Shown here piece by piece: positions 44,403 through 56,303 of a DNA stretch of 64,000 bases. The notes below the pieces were generated by a model. The model saw only the letters and a list, made by a program, of their open reading frames with translations. It made no database searches and was not told the DNA's origin. Source of the DNA: Mycocentrospora acerina (lineage: Eukaryota; Ascomycota; Dothideomycetes; Pleosporales); NCBI GenBank assembly GCA_022701365.1, contig JAKUHH010000284.1, forward strand, positions 186,001 to 250,000. The letters run 5' to 3'. How positions within the stretch are numbered: the stretch's first letter is position 1; each line of letters begins with the position of its first letter. A program made the position numbers and the translations under genes.

Positions 44403-44749
44403 ATGCAATTCCCTTCTCTTCTTACCCTCCTCCTTAGCCTTACTACTACAGCTGTCCTTGCATCCCCCACCGACGCTGAAGGCTCCGTACTCGTCGCCAG
44501 AAAATGTCCCGGCAGCCGATATCACTGGCAGGGCGGCGGCTGCGAATTCAAGTGGGGGTCTGAATGTTTGAACCGGTGCCAAAATGCTGCATCAGGAAAG
44601 GGATGTTGTTCTGGGAGCGTGAGCAGGTATAAGAACACTACTTGGAGATGGATTCTTGATACATTACTGATATATGTGTGTGTAGATATGAGGCTAGTTC
44701 TGGGTGTGCGTGGGGCTGGCAGACTTGTGAGTGTGTTTGCAATAGGTAG
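44403..44749 (+). CDS. Small secreted cysteine-rich protein, defensin-like signature
   Basis: Two exons, 44403-44626 and 44686-44749 (59-bp intron, GTATAA/TGTAG, phase 2), give 95 residues. Residues 1-20 form a signal peptide (hydrophobic LLTLLLSLTTTAVLA). The mature part has ten cysteines, enough for five disulfides. The spacing contains CxxxC (CLNRC), GxC with an extra Cys (GKGCC) and, only after splicing, CxC (CECVC). This trio is the signature of the cysteine-stabilised alpha-beta fold used by defensin-like peptides. Without splicing, the downstream frame loses the last four cysteines, which supports the intron. It may be an antimicrobial peptide or a host-interaction effector. I do not recognise a specific family and do not infer an activity. 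It lies just beyond the AT-rich repeat compartment, a common setting for fungal effector candidates. Confidence 0.8.
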
Positions 44750-45173
44750 ATGGCAGAGTGAAGAGGTAGGTGATGCTTTTGAAGCGTTGCATATTGCATA
44801 GATGAACATATGCTGATGTAATGAGGAAAGATTGCCTAAGATTTGGGGATACTTTCGATAGTCAAATCGAGGGGTGTGTGGGGCGGCGCGATGAAGTGCG
44901 GGCACTGGGATGGTGGCGAAGAATTGGCTTTCTATCTAGAGTGATTTTCTGATAATACTGCTCTGATTCTCTGTTGCTTGCACTCTATCAATTGGGGTGA
45001 ATCATAAACTGTTGAATGTATCACAGTTGTAGTAAATTTCTAGATTGTATCTGGTTCCCATTAAACTTTTTTGACACGGCTAATTATGCGAATGTGTTTG
45101 CTGTTGTAAAAATCATCATCCCCCACTCTTCAGGTTTCACACCACGATATCCCTTCTCTTTTCAAATCTTCCG
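44750..45173. other. Convergent 3' spacer
   Basis: 424 bp between the secreted-protein gene (+) and the DUF3433 gene (-). No features seen apart from AT-rich 3' flanks. Confidence 0.6.
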
Positions 45174-48100
45174 CTAACAAAAGCTATCGACTTTCCCTAA
45201 TGGTTTTCTCTGCATCACGAATGGCGCTCTCTCAATACCAACGTGCGTGCGACCATCTGGTCCCACATAACTTCCATATCCATACGTGAATCCAGATTCT
45301 TTCAAGAACTGGGTACGATCTTTTTCATTCATATGCGCGGTACTATTGAGCTCTCGCACCGCTGTGCTAGCAGCAAAGTACGTTATTATAGCTGCAATCG
45401 ACATGGGCAAATGCGGTAGGTATTTACCAGGACGCCGACTATAGACAATCATGATAGCTACTATGTAGATACCAAGGATGATTTCTGATATGATGACGAG
45501 TGGGGTCTTGAACAAGAGCCGCTCTTCTTCATAATACATGTATCCAGGTACAGTCGCGCTCGCATTCGATGACTGCGGGAAAATCTTGCTTCTATTCAAC
45601 GTGAACCATACAGCAAACAGCCTCTTATACACTCTTTCCAGTGGAGGGCCCACATCGGAAAGTTGTGTTATGTTCTGGTTAGCGTCTAGAAAACGTGTAC
45701 TATTCGCTTCTCGGAGTAAAAAGTAGTTGAGTGAATCGTACGCATAGTTATCGCAATGCCATTCAGGGCTGTTTACGACATTACCAAAGCTTTTGAGCAG
45801 ACTATTGTTCAATGCTTTTCCTGTGATATAGGTAGCGGAAGAATCTAGATAGCGCTTGGCTATCTCAACGTAGGCAAGATCCTCGCGCTGATAATCATGC
45901 ACTTGTTCTTGCAAGCTGCCCCCAGGGTTGACAACTACGGTAGCATCTCCAATTTCAAGCCTCGATTGACAACCAACGGCACTGATATGATCCAGAAATT
46001 TGTTTGGGTCAGTGATCTCAAATTGGCCTTGGGGAAATCGCACCCATACGATGAGAAAAGATGAATCGCAAATGGAGAGTTCTCTTTGTGTCGCGTTGAT
46101 TCCGCTGATAGGATAGAACTTTTTGGAGAAATGTGCTCCTATGTTCCCTTTAACGCAAGATTGTTTTAAAGCTGAAATTGTCGATCCTGTTCCACAGAGT
46201 ACGGTATTTTCACTCAGTGGATCTTGAACAGTCATGTTGATTGCTACTGAGCTCCGATTCTTAAGAAAAAAGCCATTGTTATCAAGTCTCATACTAAGAC
46301 CTGAATTCAGGTCCTCACAGTTAAGTGATGCCTCAAAAGCTTTTGTTCGTACTTTGTAAGTCGCCCCAAGCACTTGCCGAGCATCGATTGAAGGAATCAT
46401 TGGCAAGTACGCTCGGTGTTCATCTGTCCATGCTGGCAGGTGCGTGCCCTGCGTGTGATTTGATTCGAGAGCCATTAAATGTGCATCGACAGCCCGAGGA
46501 AATGGGTCGAACAAAGGGTCTGTCAGTTTTGCGTCGAATAGCGAGTAGAATTGGGCTGGGGTTTGCAATACTCTCATGTCTTGAATTAAAATACCAGCAA
46601 ATGCCGTAGCTAGCAAATTGGCCAGCAGAGTCATTGCGCAGACAAATGCAAGTATAAAGTGTCTTGAGCGAATGGCCCTAAATAAGGTGAGTTGAGGTGG
46701 CAGCGAGCTGTAATTGAGACTGATTGATCTTGCAGGCTTTGCTTTCATAGTGAGTAGTTCTTGAAATGGCTGATAAACACAAAGTAGCCGGTTAATCAGT
46801 AACCAAATTGGTTCGATGAGAGTGGCGATCGCTGTGGGTAAATAACTGCGGACAAGATTCTGTACGGTCTTATTTTGCGAAGGGAGTGGAAATCCTGTTT
46901 CTTATCAGCTTTCAATAGCCCAATGTTCATTGCCAGAGATGTTCTCACCGTGTGCTCCGTTTTTGATAAAAAGTGCAGCAAGAGCAATGAAAAGTGCTGT
47001 GAAACCTCCCGTGACGGCTAAACCTACACCCAGATGGAATTCGACGGGCCTGACAGAGTTTCTGACCACCCCAGCCTTTGATTTGCTGTTTTTGCAGAAA
47101 GTCGACTCGCTAAGGGGAGATTTGGGCCCCGTAACAACAATGCTGATTTAAAAATTAGTTTTTGTGTAATTTTACTAATCACTTGAGCCTACCTTGTTTC
47201 TCCTTCAATTTGTTCCAGCTTAAACCTTACATCGCTAATAATACTGTGTACATTCGCTACCTCCTCTTCATCGAAATCTTGAAATCTCGAAAGAAGTTCT
47301 CGGTTACCAGAAGTGATGGCCATGATGGAAGCAAGAGAACCAGGATCGGAGTACAGCTTGCCATAGAAAAGATCGGAGCCTCTGCGTGTAATCAAATATA
47401 GCAATGCCAAAGAACAAATGGAGATGGCACCGAGGAGCGCTTCGACGGTATAAACAAAGACTGGTTCTAACACTACAGCTGTAGAGACCTCTGTTGATAC
47501 TCCTTGGAGTGGGCTTGTGGTACTAAAATTACTTTGCAAAACGCTGGCCATAGCACGAGCGAAAAATAGTTGATAAGCCTTAGAGTAACTTTCTTGCAGA
47601 ATTGTGGGGTCGAGGTATTCTTCATATGTCTGATTGGCAATTACTGCGGCCATCGAACCCATGAATGTATCGTAACCGCCGAAATCGATCTGTGGCGCCT
47701 CTGTCCTATAGGTAGGCAAGAAGTCCATCGGAAGAGACCCTCCGTTGGATGTTTGCAGCAGGTGTAGACCAGATGAAGTTTGTGATATCGGGGATATCTC
47801 CTCCAAGATATCTTGAAAAGTGGTCATGTTGAATACCGTAGACGAGAGATTTTGTTTGGGACCAACTGTTTTGACCTGGATAGGAAATTTCGAAGCAATA
47901 TCCACAGTTGCTATGACCTGTTGTTGATAGTAGTGAGGTTGGCAATATATTGACGTGATACGCTTATCTTGTATTCTGTCCTTCGACGGATTATCAGCAA
48001 ACGCTGCAAGAAACATCTGCTCATCTCTTCCGCAACCCCAATAACCTTTGTCCCAGCGACCATACCTATAATCATGCAGGCTTCCACCACTTATGTACCA

Positions 48101-49089
48101 GGCCGAGTAAGGTTTGCTAGTATTTCGCAGTAAGTTCCCCATTGGAGAATAACATTTGGTACCATTAAATTGCCCCCCCGGTATTTTGAAATCAAGTCGA
48201 GCAGTTTCGCAACTCAAGTCCAAACTATACAAGGTCGTCTGAGAAGTCCAAACTATACAAGGTCGTCTGAGCTGTCCAGTTTCCAATGGATTGCGAAGGT
48301 ACTCCGGTAGCAGTGAATGGTCTTATGGTAAAAGTTCGTGTCATATACGGGGGGAGAGTCTCGTTGTATACAGTAATACCAAATGCTGAAGTAGTAAAAC
48401 CAAGGGCCAATTCTGGGGACCGACTGGCCATATCGGGCGAGATTTGTGACATCAAGAAAGAAGAATTCGAAATATTGATTACATTCCGCGTGGAGAATAT
48501 ACCTGCTTGCGCTGGAACAAGGCCAATCATAATCAAGACTGTAACCGTCGAGCCCCAAAAAACAAGCCAGTGACTGAGGTGATCATGAGTAACGTAGCAG
48601 AATTGAAAATTGAATACAAAATAAGACCTACCGTCGCTTGAAGGCCAGGAACGGCACCACTGGTGTAAAATCCATAGGATAATGTAGAAGTAGTGAGTCT
48701 TTTCCAAGGGCGCCATCGTTCTTTGAAATCTGATAGTATGGCTCTAGCCGTTTGACATTCAGGTCAATCCAGGCCCAGTAAATGCTGAACACTACAGCAA
48801 GGACTGTGGGAAAGTAAAGAAACCAGAATGTTTTGTGGATTGGAAGATCATTTATGCTTTGCGCAAACAGTATGCCTCCATCCCTTTGGCTTCTGGAGAG
48901 CAAGTATCGTAGAACCGCGATTAAAGACCAACAAATGAACGCTGCAAGCGCGAGGTTCCATCTTCGAAGGGCGGTCGGATGCCAGGGTTGAGGTATTGTT
49001 AAGTTACAGTATTGAGACCGTGTTGAGGGCAACTTTACTTCCTGCATCTCGAAACCTTTTGCGGATGGAATTTGAGTTTGAAGTGACAC
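45174..49089 (-). pseudogene. DUF3433-type large membrane protein gene, frameshifted by a 28-bp duplication
   Basis: Minus-strand exons: 49089-48632, 48573-47193, 47142-46949 and 46894-45174. All intron phases agree once the duplication is discounted, giving about 1241 residues. The family is recognised from repeated membrane blocks: an N-terminal LALAAFICWSLIAVLRYLLSRSQRDGG, then DLNVKRLEPYYQISKNDGA and HWLVFWGSTVTVLIMI. In the last exon comes the DUF3433 core SYLPTAIATLIEPIWLLINRLLC with PFQEL, SLPPQLTLFRAI and RHFILAFVCAMTLLANLLA. In exon 2 a perfect 28-bp tandem repeat (48216-48243 and 48244-48271) shifts the frame and brings a stop within a few codons (LDFSDDLV-stop). Translation would yield about 270 residues. 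Everything else is open, so the break appears recent, unless it is an assembly error. Function of the family is unknown. Confidence 0.82.
48216..48271. repeat. Perfect 28-bp tandem duplication
   Basis: Two identical adjacent 28-bp copies, 48216-48243 and 48244-48271, each starting AAGTCCAAACTATACAAGG on the plus strand. Because 28 is not a multiple of three, it breaks the DUF3433 reading frame. Confidence 0.97.
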
Positions 49090-49814
49090 GAAGAGTTGGT
49101 AAGGGGCTGCATTACTATTTCAGCATTCCCTCAAGCCAACAATCCCCTGCTGCTGCATCATACTTTTGGCGCCGGGTGGAGCCTCATCGTGTTCGCGCGT
49201 GGCGGCAGTGCTTCTATATTGAGATGTCCTCGCACGTGGATTGGCTGAAGAGCCAAAGGCACCCTGCGCCGAGACACAACACAACTCTGAACCAACGGCA
49301 CCAGTCAACTTTGGCGCTTGGGATGTGAGACCTGCAGAGAAGATGATTTCAAAACCACCGGCTTTGTCTGCTCTCCGGCTGATGGAATAATACAACTGGA
49401 AAAACTAAGACGCAATCGACGAAAACAACACCCCCATCCCCGTCCACAAGGCCATTATCACACTAAAAGAGACATTGTGATGAACCAAGCGCCTGTCAAA
49501 ATAATAACGCTGAAGCACGGTCGCAATGATAACCCGTGTATGGAAGACAATGGCGAGAAGTGGTGGCTGAGAACTGAGATCCATCGGGGTGCTCTGGAGC
49601 TGGAGTCGCGTGCACGGACAATCTCGCATTCTGAACTTTGTTCTCCGCGACTTCCACGCGCTGACACGACAACATCAACATTGACACCAGCATCGACATT
49701 CAGCATCGCGACAGGCCAGGCGCCAATTCCACTCCTTTAGAGGCCTCTATACCCCATTTCGATAGGATCGGATCGTTCAGTCGCATCCGTCAAGCCCTCC
49801 CGCGCCTTCCCAAA
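49090..49814. promoter_or_regulatory. Divergent promoter region (DUF3433 gene / GPI11)
   Basis: 725 bp between two divergent genes. A 140-codon plus frame (49318-49740) has no domain and sits where the GPI11 promoter is expected, so it is not called. The stretch 49640-49700 (CGACAACATCAACATTGACACCAGCATCGACATTCAGC) is a weak CGACATCA-type repeat. Confidence 0.45.
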
Positions 49815-50655
49815 ATGGCCAGCACAACTTCTGGCACGCAGGCCCAACTCCCCCTCGTCCTACCCGTCGAAACCCTCAAAACCGACACTGCACGTGTGTA
49901 CACACATATACATCCACTTCTTGTCTTGTCGCTCTATGCGTACAAGTTTCAGGATATCGTCGCAGATCCCGTCCCCGCGCTGCTAAGCACCCTTGCACCC
50001 CTCGCCGCCTTGCAGATTCTCTTCGTGACTATCTGTCTACCGCCAACTAGTGGAGCAGTTCAGGCTGGAGTGAAAAAGGATGGAGGAAAGAAGAAAGCAG
50101 GGGGGAAGGCGGATGGTGGCGCCGGGGGAAGGGTTGTGGTATGTTGTCCAGAAGTCCAAATTTATTGACCACACTAAGCTGACGTTTCTCGTTACATAGC
50201 CCGCGTTTCTCTCTCTTGCTTTGACGGCAATCGCTTCCACACCGCTGCTTACAGCTCTCCTTGTTCTTTTCGGTGCCCCGGCCACAACTCACCACGCGCA
50301 TACACTACTCGCAGGCGCTCATATTGCGCTACTGAGCACGTTGCCGCTTGTATATGTCCATGGCGTGAATGGAGAGACGTGGCGATGTGTCGTCGCAGGG
50401 CTGTTGCCTGTAGATGAGGTCTATGGAGGACTCGTGGGCACGCTTCTTGGTGCTTGGATAGGCGCTGTGCCCATCCCATTGGACTGGTGAGTGCTTCAGT
50501 CGTCATGATGCCTACGGTTCATGCTAATTCAGAACAGGGATCGCGAGTGGCAGAAGTGGCCCGTGACAATCGTCACAGGTGCATACGTAGGATATGTAGT
50601 CGGTAAGCTGGTCGGAGGCCTGTTATTGAAGGGAAAGAAGATCGCATTTGAATAG
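49815..50655 (+). CDS. GPI11: GPI-anchor biosynthesis protein Gpi11 / PIG-F
   Basis: Three exons: 49815-50138, 50200-50486 and 50538-50655, giving 242 residues. PIG-F/Gpi11 is an ER membrane protein that supports attachment of ethanolamine phosphate to the GPI core together with the GPI7/GPI13-type transferases. Several hydrophobic segments are seen: HPLLVLSLYAYKF, ALLSTLAPLAALQILFVTICLP, a segment opening exon 2, and AHIALLSTLPLVYVHGV. The last (VTIVTGAYVGYVVGKLVGGLLL) precedes a basic GKKIAFE end. The family hallmarks are the LLAGAHIALLSTLPL block, the GAWIGAVPIPLDWDREWQKWPVTI block (joined across the second intron) and the late GAYVGYVVG. A Lys/Gly-rich loop follows the second membrane segment, as is usual for fungal members. 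Confidence 0.95.
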
Positions 50656-51449
50656 GTGCTTTTGGCTGCTATGGAGAAGTTATCCTATGCTTTGTAAGAT
50701 ACATGCTCTATGAGCAATTTGATGAGCAATTTGGAGTGTAAGAACCTCCATTTGTGAATTTTATAAAATCTCGAATAACCACAAATTTAAGAAGGATCAA
50801 CCATTCTCCCTCTGTTCACCTTTAGTCGTACTTGCTTCCAGCCTGTGATCAACTCTTTCAACGAAATGGAATCCGTCCATGGCAAGCCTCGATTCGTTCG
50901 GGCTCGGCGCCGATGCGAGCCGTGGTGCGTTCACCGGCATTTCCCAATCTGGACATCCCGGCGCAAACTCAAAGTCAAGACAATCGACTTGCCTAAATAC
51001 AGTATTTCTGAGCTGCAATTACCTGCTGACACTGCGATGGGTTAAAATCATATACGAATCTCAAAGCGGGACTTGTGGTTGGAGGACTAGCCGGATGACG
51101 GGAGCGGGGCAACAATCATTGAGGCGGGGAGGGGAATGCGGGGAGCTCCTTAAGAAGAAGTTGACCGCGCGAGCGGAGACTTGGTTATTGTTCGCAAACC
51201 TCTGAGAGATATTTTTTATAGTTTTTGTAGTTTGTCTATTTTGGAGTGTTTGAACTATCTGGTAAGCAAATTACATCTCGACATTTACCATCTATCGTTC
51301 TACATACTTCGAGTTGCTACTTAGTTAGAGCCATGTCATTGACGTGATGCAGGTACTCACATATCGAGTTCTCCTCAAACAATAGAGTGCGAGGCTCTTC
51401 GCAGTAAACTCGTAACATTTTCAGTCGAATCCACGAATTCACCAAAACA
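50656..51449. other. Intergenic spacer, 794 bp
   Basis: GPI11 3' flank and promoter of the dihydroxyacetone kinase gene. Overlapping frames on both strands at 50797-51205 carry no motif. Nothing else is seen. Confidence 0.55.
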
Positions 51450-53332
51450 ATGTCTCGCAAACATTTCTTTCCCACCCCCGACGGCATGGTCGTTCATATG
51501 CTCTCCTCTCTCGTGCACCGCAATCCTTCTCTAGCTCTTGATACTGCCAACCGCGTCCTGTACAACACCGCACATCCTGCCTCTCAAGTATCCATCGTCT
51601 CAGGCGGCGGCTCAGGTCACGAGCCTGCATGGTCAGGTTTCGTCGGAGATGGTATGCTCTCCGCCGCTGTGTGCGGCGAGATTTTCGCAAGCCCGAGTAC
51701 CAAGCAAGTCATGGCGGGAATCCGGAATGTGCCTAGTACTGAGGGAACGATTTTGTGCATTACGAACTACACAGGTGATATGCTGCATTTTGGACTGGCG
51801 AAGGAGAAAGCAAGTAAAGAGGGTGGTAAGGTGGAGGTTGTTTGCATGGCGGAGGATGTTGCGCTGGGGAGGGCGAAGAGTGGAAAGGTGGGAAGGAGGG
51901 GGTTGGCGGGAAATTTACTGGGTGAGTATCGTCTGTGTATTTTTGAGGAATGAATTGGGCTGACTCGGACTAGTTATAAAGCTCATTGGCGCTGCTTCAC
52001 AAAACGGGTGGTCATTTGAGCGGTGCAGAAAAATTGGCGAATTGGGAAATTCACAGTTGGTAACTATAGGTACGAGTCTGGACCATTGCCATGTTCCTGG
52101 ACGAGAGGCTTTTGAGGCGGTTCCGGATGATGCATGTGTGCTAGGAATGGGAATTCACAATGAACCTGTGGGTACTACACATCAATATTTCGGGAGAGAA
52201 GAACTGACCGTTTGAATAGGGCTTCAGGACCATATCCCCTATGCCCTCTCCCGAGGAGATTGTAGCTGAAATGCTTCGTTATTTGCTCGACCCGGCGGAT
52301 GCAGATCGTGCATTTGTTCCTTTTTCACCCAGTGACAATGTTGCCCTCCTAGCAAACAACTTTGGTGGACTGTCAGGGCTAGAATTTGATGCTATAGTGA
52401 ACGTCACCCTCCAAGTCCTCAAAAAGGACTGGAAGATCGTGCCAGTGCGCATCTACGCCGGCATTATGGAAGGCTCTCTCAACGGCCAGGGCTTCAGCAT
52501 CACTCTAGGAAACATGTCCGGCATGGCAAAGGCTATGGGTATCAAAGACGCAGAAGTGATTGATCTCCTCGATGCGCCTACTTCTGCACCTGCATGGCCA
52601 AAGAACGGTTATCAGCCATTCTCAAAAAGTACTGAAACAGAAGACTTAAAAGCCAAAGCGCAATCCTCCGCCATTTCGTCATCCCCAAAACCCGAAGGTC
52701 CACCAACGCCCGCATTCCTCATCCCAGCCCTCCGCTCCGCCTGCGAGGCCGCCCTCGCCGCTGAGCAAACAATCACACAATACGACCTGTTGATGGGTGA
52801 CGGCGACTGCGGCGAAGCCGTAGCAGGCGTATGCAAATCCATCCTAGCAAATATCTCCTCCGTGGAAGCAAACCCACCACCCCTTATTCCCCTGCTGGAA
52901 AGCATTGCCGAGAATGTAGAAGATGTAGGCGGATCCCTGGGCGCGATTCTATCCATCCTCGCCACCGCGTTTACAAACGCACTCTCCTCGGCGTTGCTTC
53001 CTCCTTCCCCACAGACCCTGGATTTGAATACCATTGCCACGGCGGCGGCTAATGCATTGGAGAATCTGAAAAACTACACTGCCGCCCGTGAGGGGGATAG
53101 GACGGTTATGGATGTTTTGATTCCGTTTGTGAGAGCGTTGAAGGAGAATGGCGATTTGGAAGGGGCGGTGAGTGTTGCTGAGACCAAGGCAAAAGAGACA
53201 AGTGAGATGGTGCCACAGTTTGGGAGGGCGACGTATGTTGGTGAGGATATGGGGGAAGGGCGGAGGAAGGTGCCTGACCCGGGGGCGTGGGCGGTGGGGG
53301 TTTGGCTTAGGGGGTTGGTCGAAGGAATGTAG
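51450..53332 (+). CDS. DAK1: Dihydroxyacetone kinase
   Basis: Phosphorylates dihydroxyacetone with ATP to dihydroxyacetone phosphate, in glycerol and methylglyoxal/formaldehyde-related metabolism. Three exons: 51450-51921, 51974-52167 and 52220-53332, giving 592 residues, the usual length. The N-terminal DhaK domain has the VSGGGSGHEPAWSGFVG substrate loop, TNYTGD, and SLDHCHVPGR carrying the histidine expected to bind dihydroxyacetone covalently. ALLANNFGGLSGLE and then the YAGIMEGSLNGQGFSITL block follow. After a Ser/Pro linker (about residues 355-390) comes the C-terminal DhaL ATP-binding domain with MGDGDCGEAV (metal-binding aspartates), DVGGSLGAILSI and REGDRTVMDVLIPF, ending GRATYVGE and PDPGAWAV. 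It is the ATP-dependent single-chain form, with no PTS subunit needed. Confidence 0.97.
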
Positions 53333-53676
53333 AAGGGGAGGAGTTTCGAGGTAATCGGAATGTCCTATCTTGCGAAGCTAATTGGATTCTAAAACTGCAC
53401 AGTTTATCTACTGATTTGTGTTTTGGAGACGTGGAGAATATTTCTTGGAAAATTTATAATAAAGATAATCATCTGCAATCGACTTAAGTAAACCTGATAT
53501 CGCTGAATGAAGGCGGAATGATTCTTCGATGTAGCGCCCAGTTATTTACGAGTAGCGGCTTGTCTTTTGGTAGTTGAGTTTTTTGGTCATGAACTCAGCA
53601 ATTTGATAGTATTTTTCATAATGCAAGGCATCATTCCATCAGTGTAGGAGCATGTGCCTTACCGCGTCGTCCTTAA
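53333..53676. other. Convergent 3' spacer
   Basis: 344 bp between dihydroxyacetone kinase (+) and the F-box-like gene (-). Nothing recognisable beyond AT-rich 3' flanks. Confidence 0.65.
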
Positions 53677-55194
53677 TCACCTCCAAGCATGCAACATATG
53701 TAGTGTGCGCTCTGACGCTAGATGCGTAAGCTCTTCAAGCCTTATATCAGGCCAGCTCGGTAGCGGTGGTTCCGAGAACAGGTTCAAGAGTCGCAATTCC
53801 GCCCTGAACATGCTTAAATCTAGTGGCGACGTACCATAGGTGCTGAGCAGATCCATAGGATTCACAACATACCCAGGATCAAAATTACACTGAATAATAG
53901 AGCTCCCATCAACCATATCTTGTAAAGCTTTATAAAAAATGTCCTCGGGTGGCTGCGTTTTGATTCTTTCAAAAAATGAGCTTGGTGTGCCAGCTCGTGG
54001 TAGCCTCTCATGCTTCACTAAATCCAGGGCAACAAGAAATGTAGCTTCTTTCTGCGAGACCTGAAAGACCTTGGTGGTGCATTCTGGCGCAGAGTCGCAG
54101 TCGAACATGAACGAGAATGAATTTGACGGCATTCCATGTTTGTGAAGTGCAAGAGCTTCCAGAGTCCAGGACCGGACAGACCTGGCGATACTTTCACATT
54201 GAAGACTATTTGCGTTTCCCCCTCGCAATGAATTCGTATGTTCGTCACGGTTGAAATAGTTGATTGCTTGAGGTAAAAAATCTCCACCGGGGAGGACCGT
54301 TTTCCAGACGCTGACTTGTCGGTGTATATGGATGTTTAGGTTTTCGACACAGAACGGAATAAGTCCTTGAACATGACATTCAGGAAATGCGACAGAAGGG
54401 TGATCTTCGTGCAGATGTATGTTTTTGATATGTTGACGGGCCTCGTTGGGTAAATCGGTCAGGAACTTGATCGACATCGCAGCAGCAGATATGAAGCATT
54501 TCTCCCAGTATCCGTAATCAGAGTGTAGCTCATTCTTAGGGTTATCCAGCGGAGGTGGAAGGTCGGAGAATAGATCTTCGGTCGGAAATGTCCAAGGATC
54601 AATGTCTAAAGCCAGAATATTTCGAGTATTTGATAATGGTAAATCTATTCGATTCCAGAGCGTACTTTCGACTAAAGAACTGTTAAATCCTGGTTGCTCT
54701 GACAGTATTCTCAGAGAGTTATTAATGAACTGACGGTACACAGATCCGGCTTCTCTATCGAAAAATTCCATATTGCCGATTCGCGGGTCGCCTGTCATCA
54801 TTTCCTGTGTCACTGTTCGGCATCCAGGGTAGTTGAGTGTCATCTCTTCCAAAATATCTGCTGTGATGCAAGGCCGCGCCCTTTTCACTGCTAATGCTTT
54901 GAAGCGGTCTAAAAGTTTGGACAATTCGCCAAGCCTTTTGGCACTCTCCCATAGCTTTTCAGAGTTGACTGTTGAAAAATGGATCGTGTTAACATTGAAC
55001 GGAAGTATGCTTGTCTCAAGCGCAATTTGATGACATGAGAACCTGATGTTCAAGCAGATTTTCTCCCCGTCCAAAAGAGTTAGTTTACCAAGTGAAAAGT
55101 TATAATGGTATCCATTTTCTTCTACGAAGTAAAAGATATAGATCTTGTCTCGAAGCTCACGAGGTAGTTTAAAGAAACCTCGTGGGATTGACAT
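53677..55194 (-). CDS. F-box-like / 2EXR-type fungal protein
   Basis: Single exon, 505 residues from the ATG at 55194. That start is chosen because the conserved motif follows at once and the ATG has an ACC context; an in-frame ATG at 55248 would add 18 residues. The N-terminal motif GFFKLPRELRDKIYIFYF is the short F-box-like helix pair found in very many filamentous-fungal proteins. The remainder (about 480 residues) has no repeat or catalytic motif I recognise. It contains conserved-looking segments such as ILALDIDPWTFPTEDLF and IKNIHLHEDHPS, the latter typical of the leucine-rich-like middle of these proteins. A role as a substrate adaptor of SCF ubiquitin ligases is possible from the motif but unproven. 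Confidence 0.8.
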   Translation of the reverse strand: MSIPRGFFKLPRELRDKIYIFYFVEENGYHYNFSLGKLTLLDGEKICLNIRFSCHQIALETSILPFNVNTIHFSTVNSEKLWESAKRLGELSKLLDRFKALAVKRARPCITADILEEMTLNYPGCRTVTQEMMTGDPRIGNMEFFDREAGSVYRQFINNSLRILSEQPGFNSSLVESTLWNRIDLPLSNTRNILALDIDPWTFPTEDLFSDLPPPLDNPKNELHSDYGYWEKCFISAAAMSIKFLTDLPNEARQHIKNIHLHEDHPSVAFPECHVQGLIPFCVENLNIHIHRQVSVWKTVLPGGDFLPQAINYFNRDEHTNSLRGGNANSLQCESIARSVRSWTLEALALHKHGMPSNSFSFMFDCDSAPECTTKVFQVSQKEATFLVALDLVKHERLPRAGTPSSFFERIKTQPPEDIFYKALQDMVDGSSIIQCNFDPGYVVNPMDLLSTYGTSPLDLSMFRAELRLLNLFSEPPLPSWPDIRLEELTHLASERTLHMLHAWR

Positions 55195-56303
55195 GGTTGT
55201 AACTCGTCGCTCTTGGAAACCAGCGCGCATCGGGAGTCCTCTGTACAAAGCGCGAAATGCAAAAAGACGAGATTTTTTATAGTGTCAAGGTAATTAGGCA
55301 GGTATGTGCGCACGTGACATTGTCCCTTGGTTATCTTACAGTAAATGCGAAATGTTTCAACCAGTTTGAATTCAATAGCCAGCTCCTCAGCTTTGAAACA
55401 TTTTCATCAAATAGTCCATACCGATTTTCCAAGATTCAGTCAGGCTGCCAATCGCAGTTAGTCATGCCTCGATCTCGGGCATCGGTTTTGTCGACTTGAA
55501 GAACATGCGTACCAGGGTATAAGCTGCATTGGTTTGATTCAAAAAAATCCTACTCTGATTAACTTAAAGATACAATTTGAGGAGTCTTATAGGTCGCAAA
55601 ATGGCAATGGCTGATTTGATCCTGCACTGCCAAACAATGGCCTCAGCGTGGCGATGAAATCACTGTAAAATCGTAGATGGCGCCAATGTGTATGGAGGAA
55701 CAATTACAAGTCTTTATGAATTAACGAACGGTTTCAATGTCAATTTGAATGCAATATGAATCGAGAAAAATGGGCAGTTACGGAGCAGTCCAGAGAGCCA
55801 TCAGATGCATCTGCTTTAGGTGGGTAGTAGGACCTTTACTTTTATCCCAGCATTAATTTCGCTCTATGTTGAAATTTAAAATTCAATTTATGCGATTGCC
55901 TGCGGAGAGCCTGAGGCTGTTAGGACATAACCAGGGCCACAAGAGATGCAAATAGTTTGCTTTTGCTACTTAAAATGAGGAGCGCAAATCTCTATGATTT
56001 GATCAATTTGTCAGATTTATTTTAACTTCTCTATCGTCGAAGACGAAACATCGAAGAGAGACACTCTTCGAAGCTTCCGAAAAGTTGACTTCCCATCACA
56101 ATCTTGAGATATATTGCACCAGGTAGCGTAATCATCCAGCTACTCATTGCTGAAACTAAAAACTTCTTGTAGTATAACCAGTACTACAACCAGCAATAAT
56201 TACTCTACTCGACCGTTTGAATTTATGTGCCCTGTCATCAAGTCATTCGCCTATTTACATTTCTTCTAGGCCACCAGCAGTAGAAGTCTACGACTGTCGA
56301 TTT
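55195..56303. other. Intergenic region, 1.1 kb
   Basis: Promoter of the F-box-like gene and 3' flank of the next minus-strand gene. Moderately AT-rich. Only short frames without motifs; nothing recognised. Confidence 0.55.

Noticed and set aside
49318..49740. 140-codon plus-strand frame before GPI11
   Set aside because: No domain, overlapped by several frames on the other strand, and located in the promoter interval.
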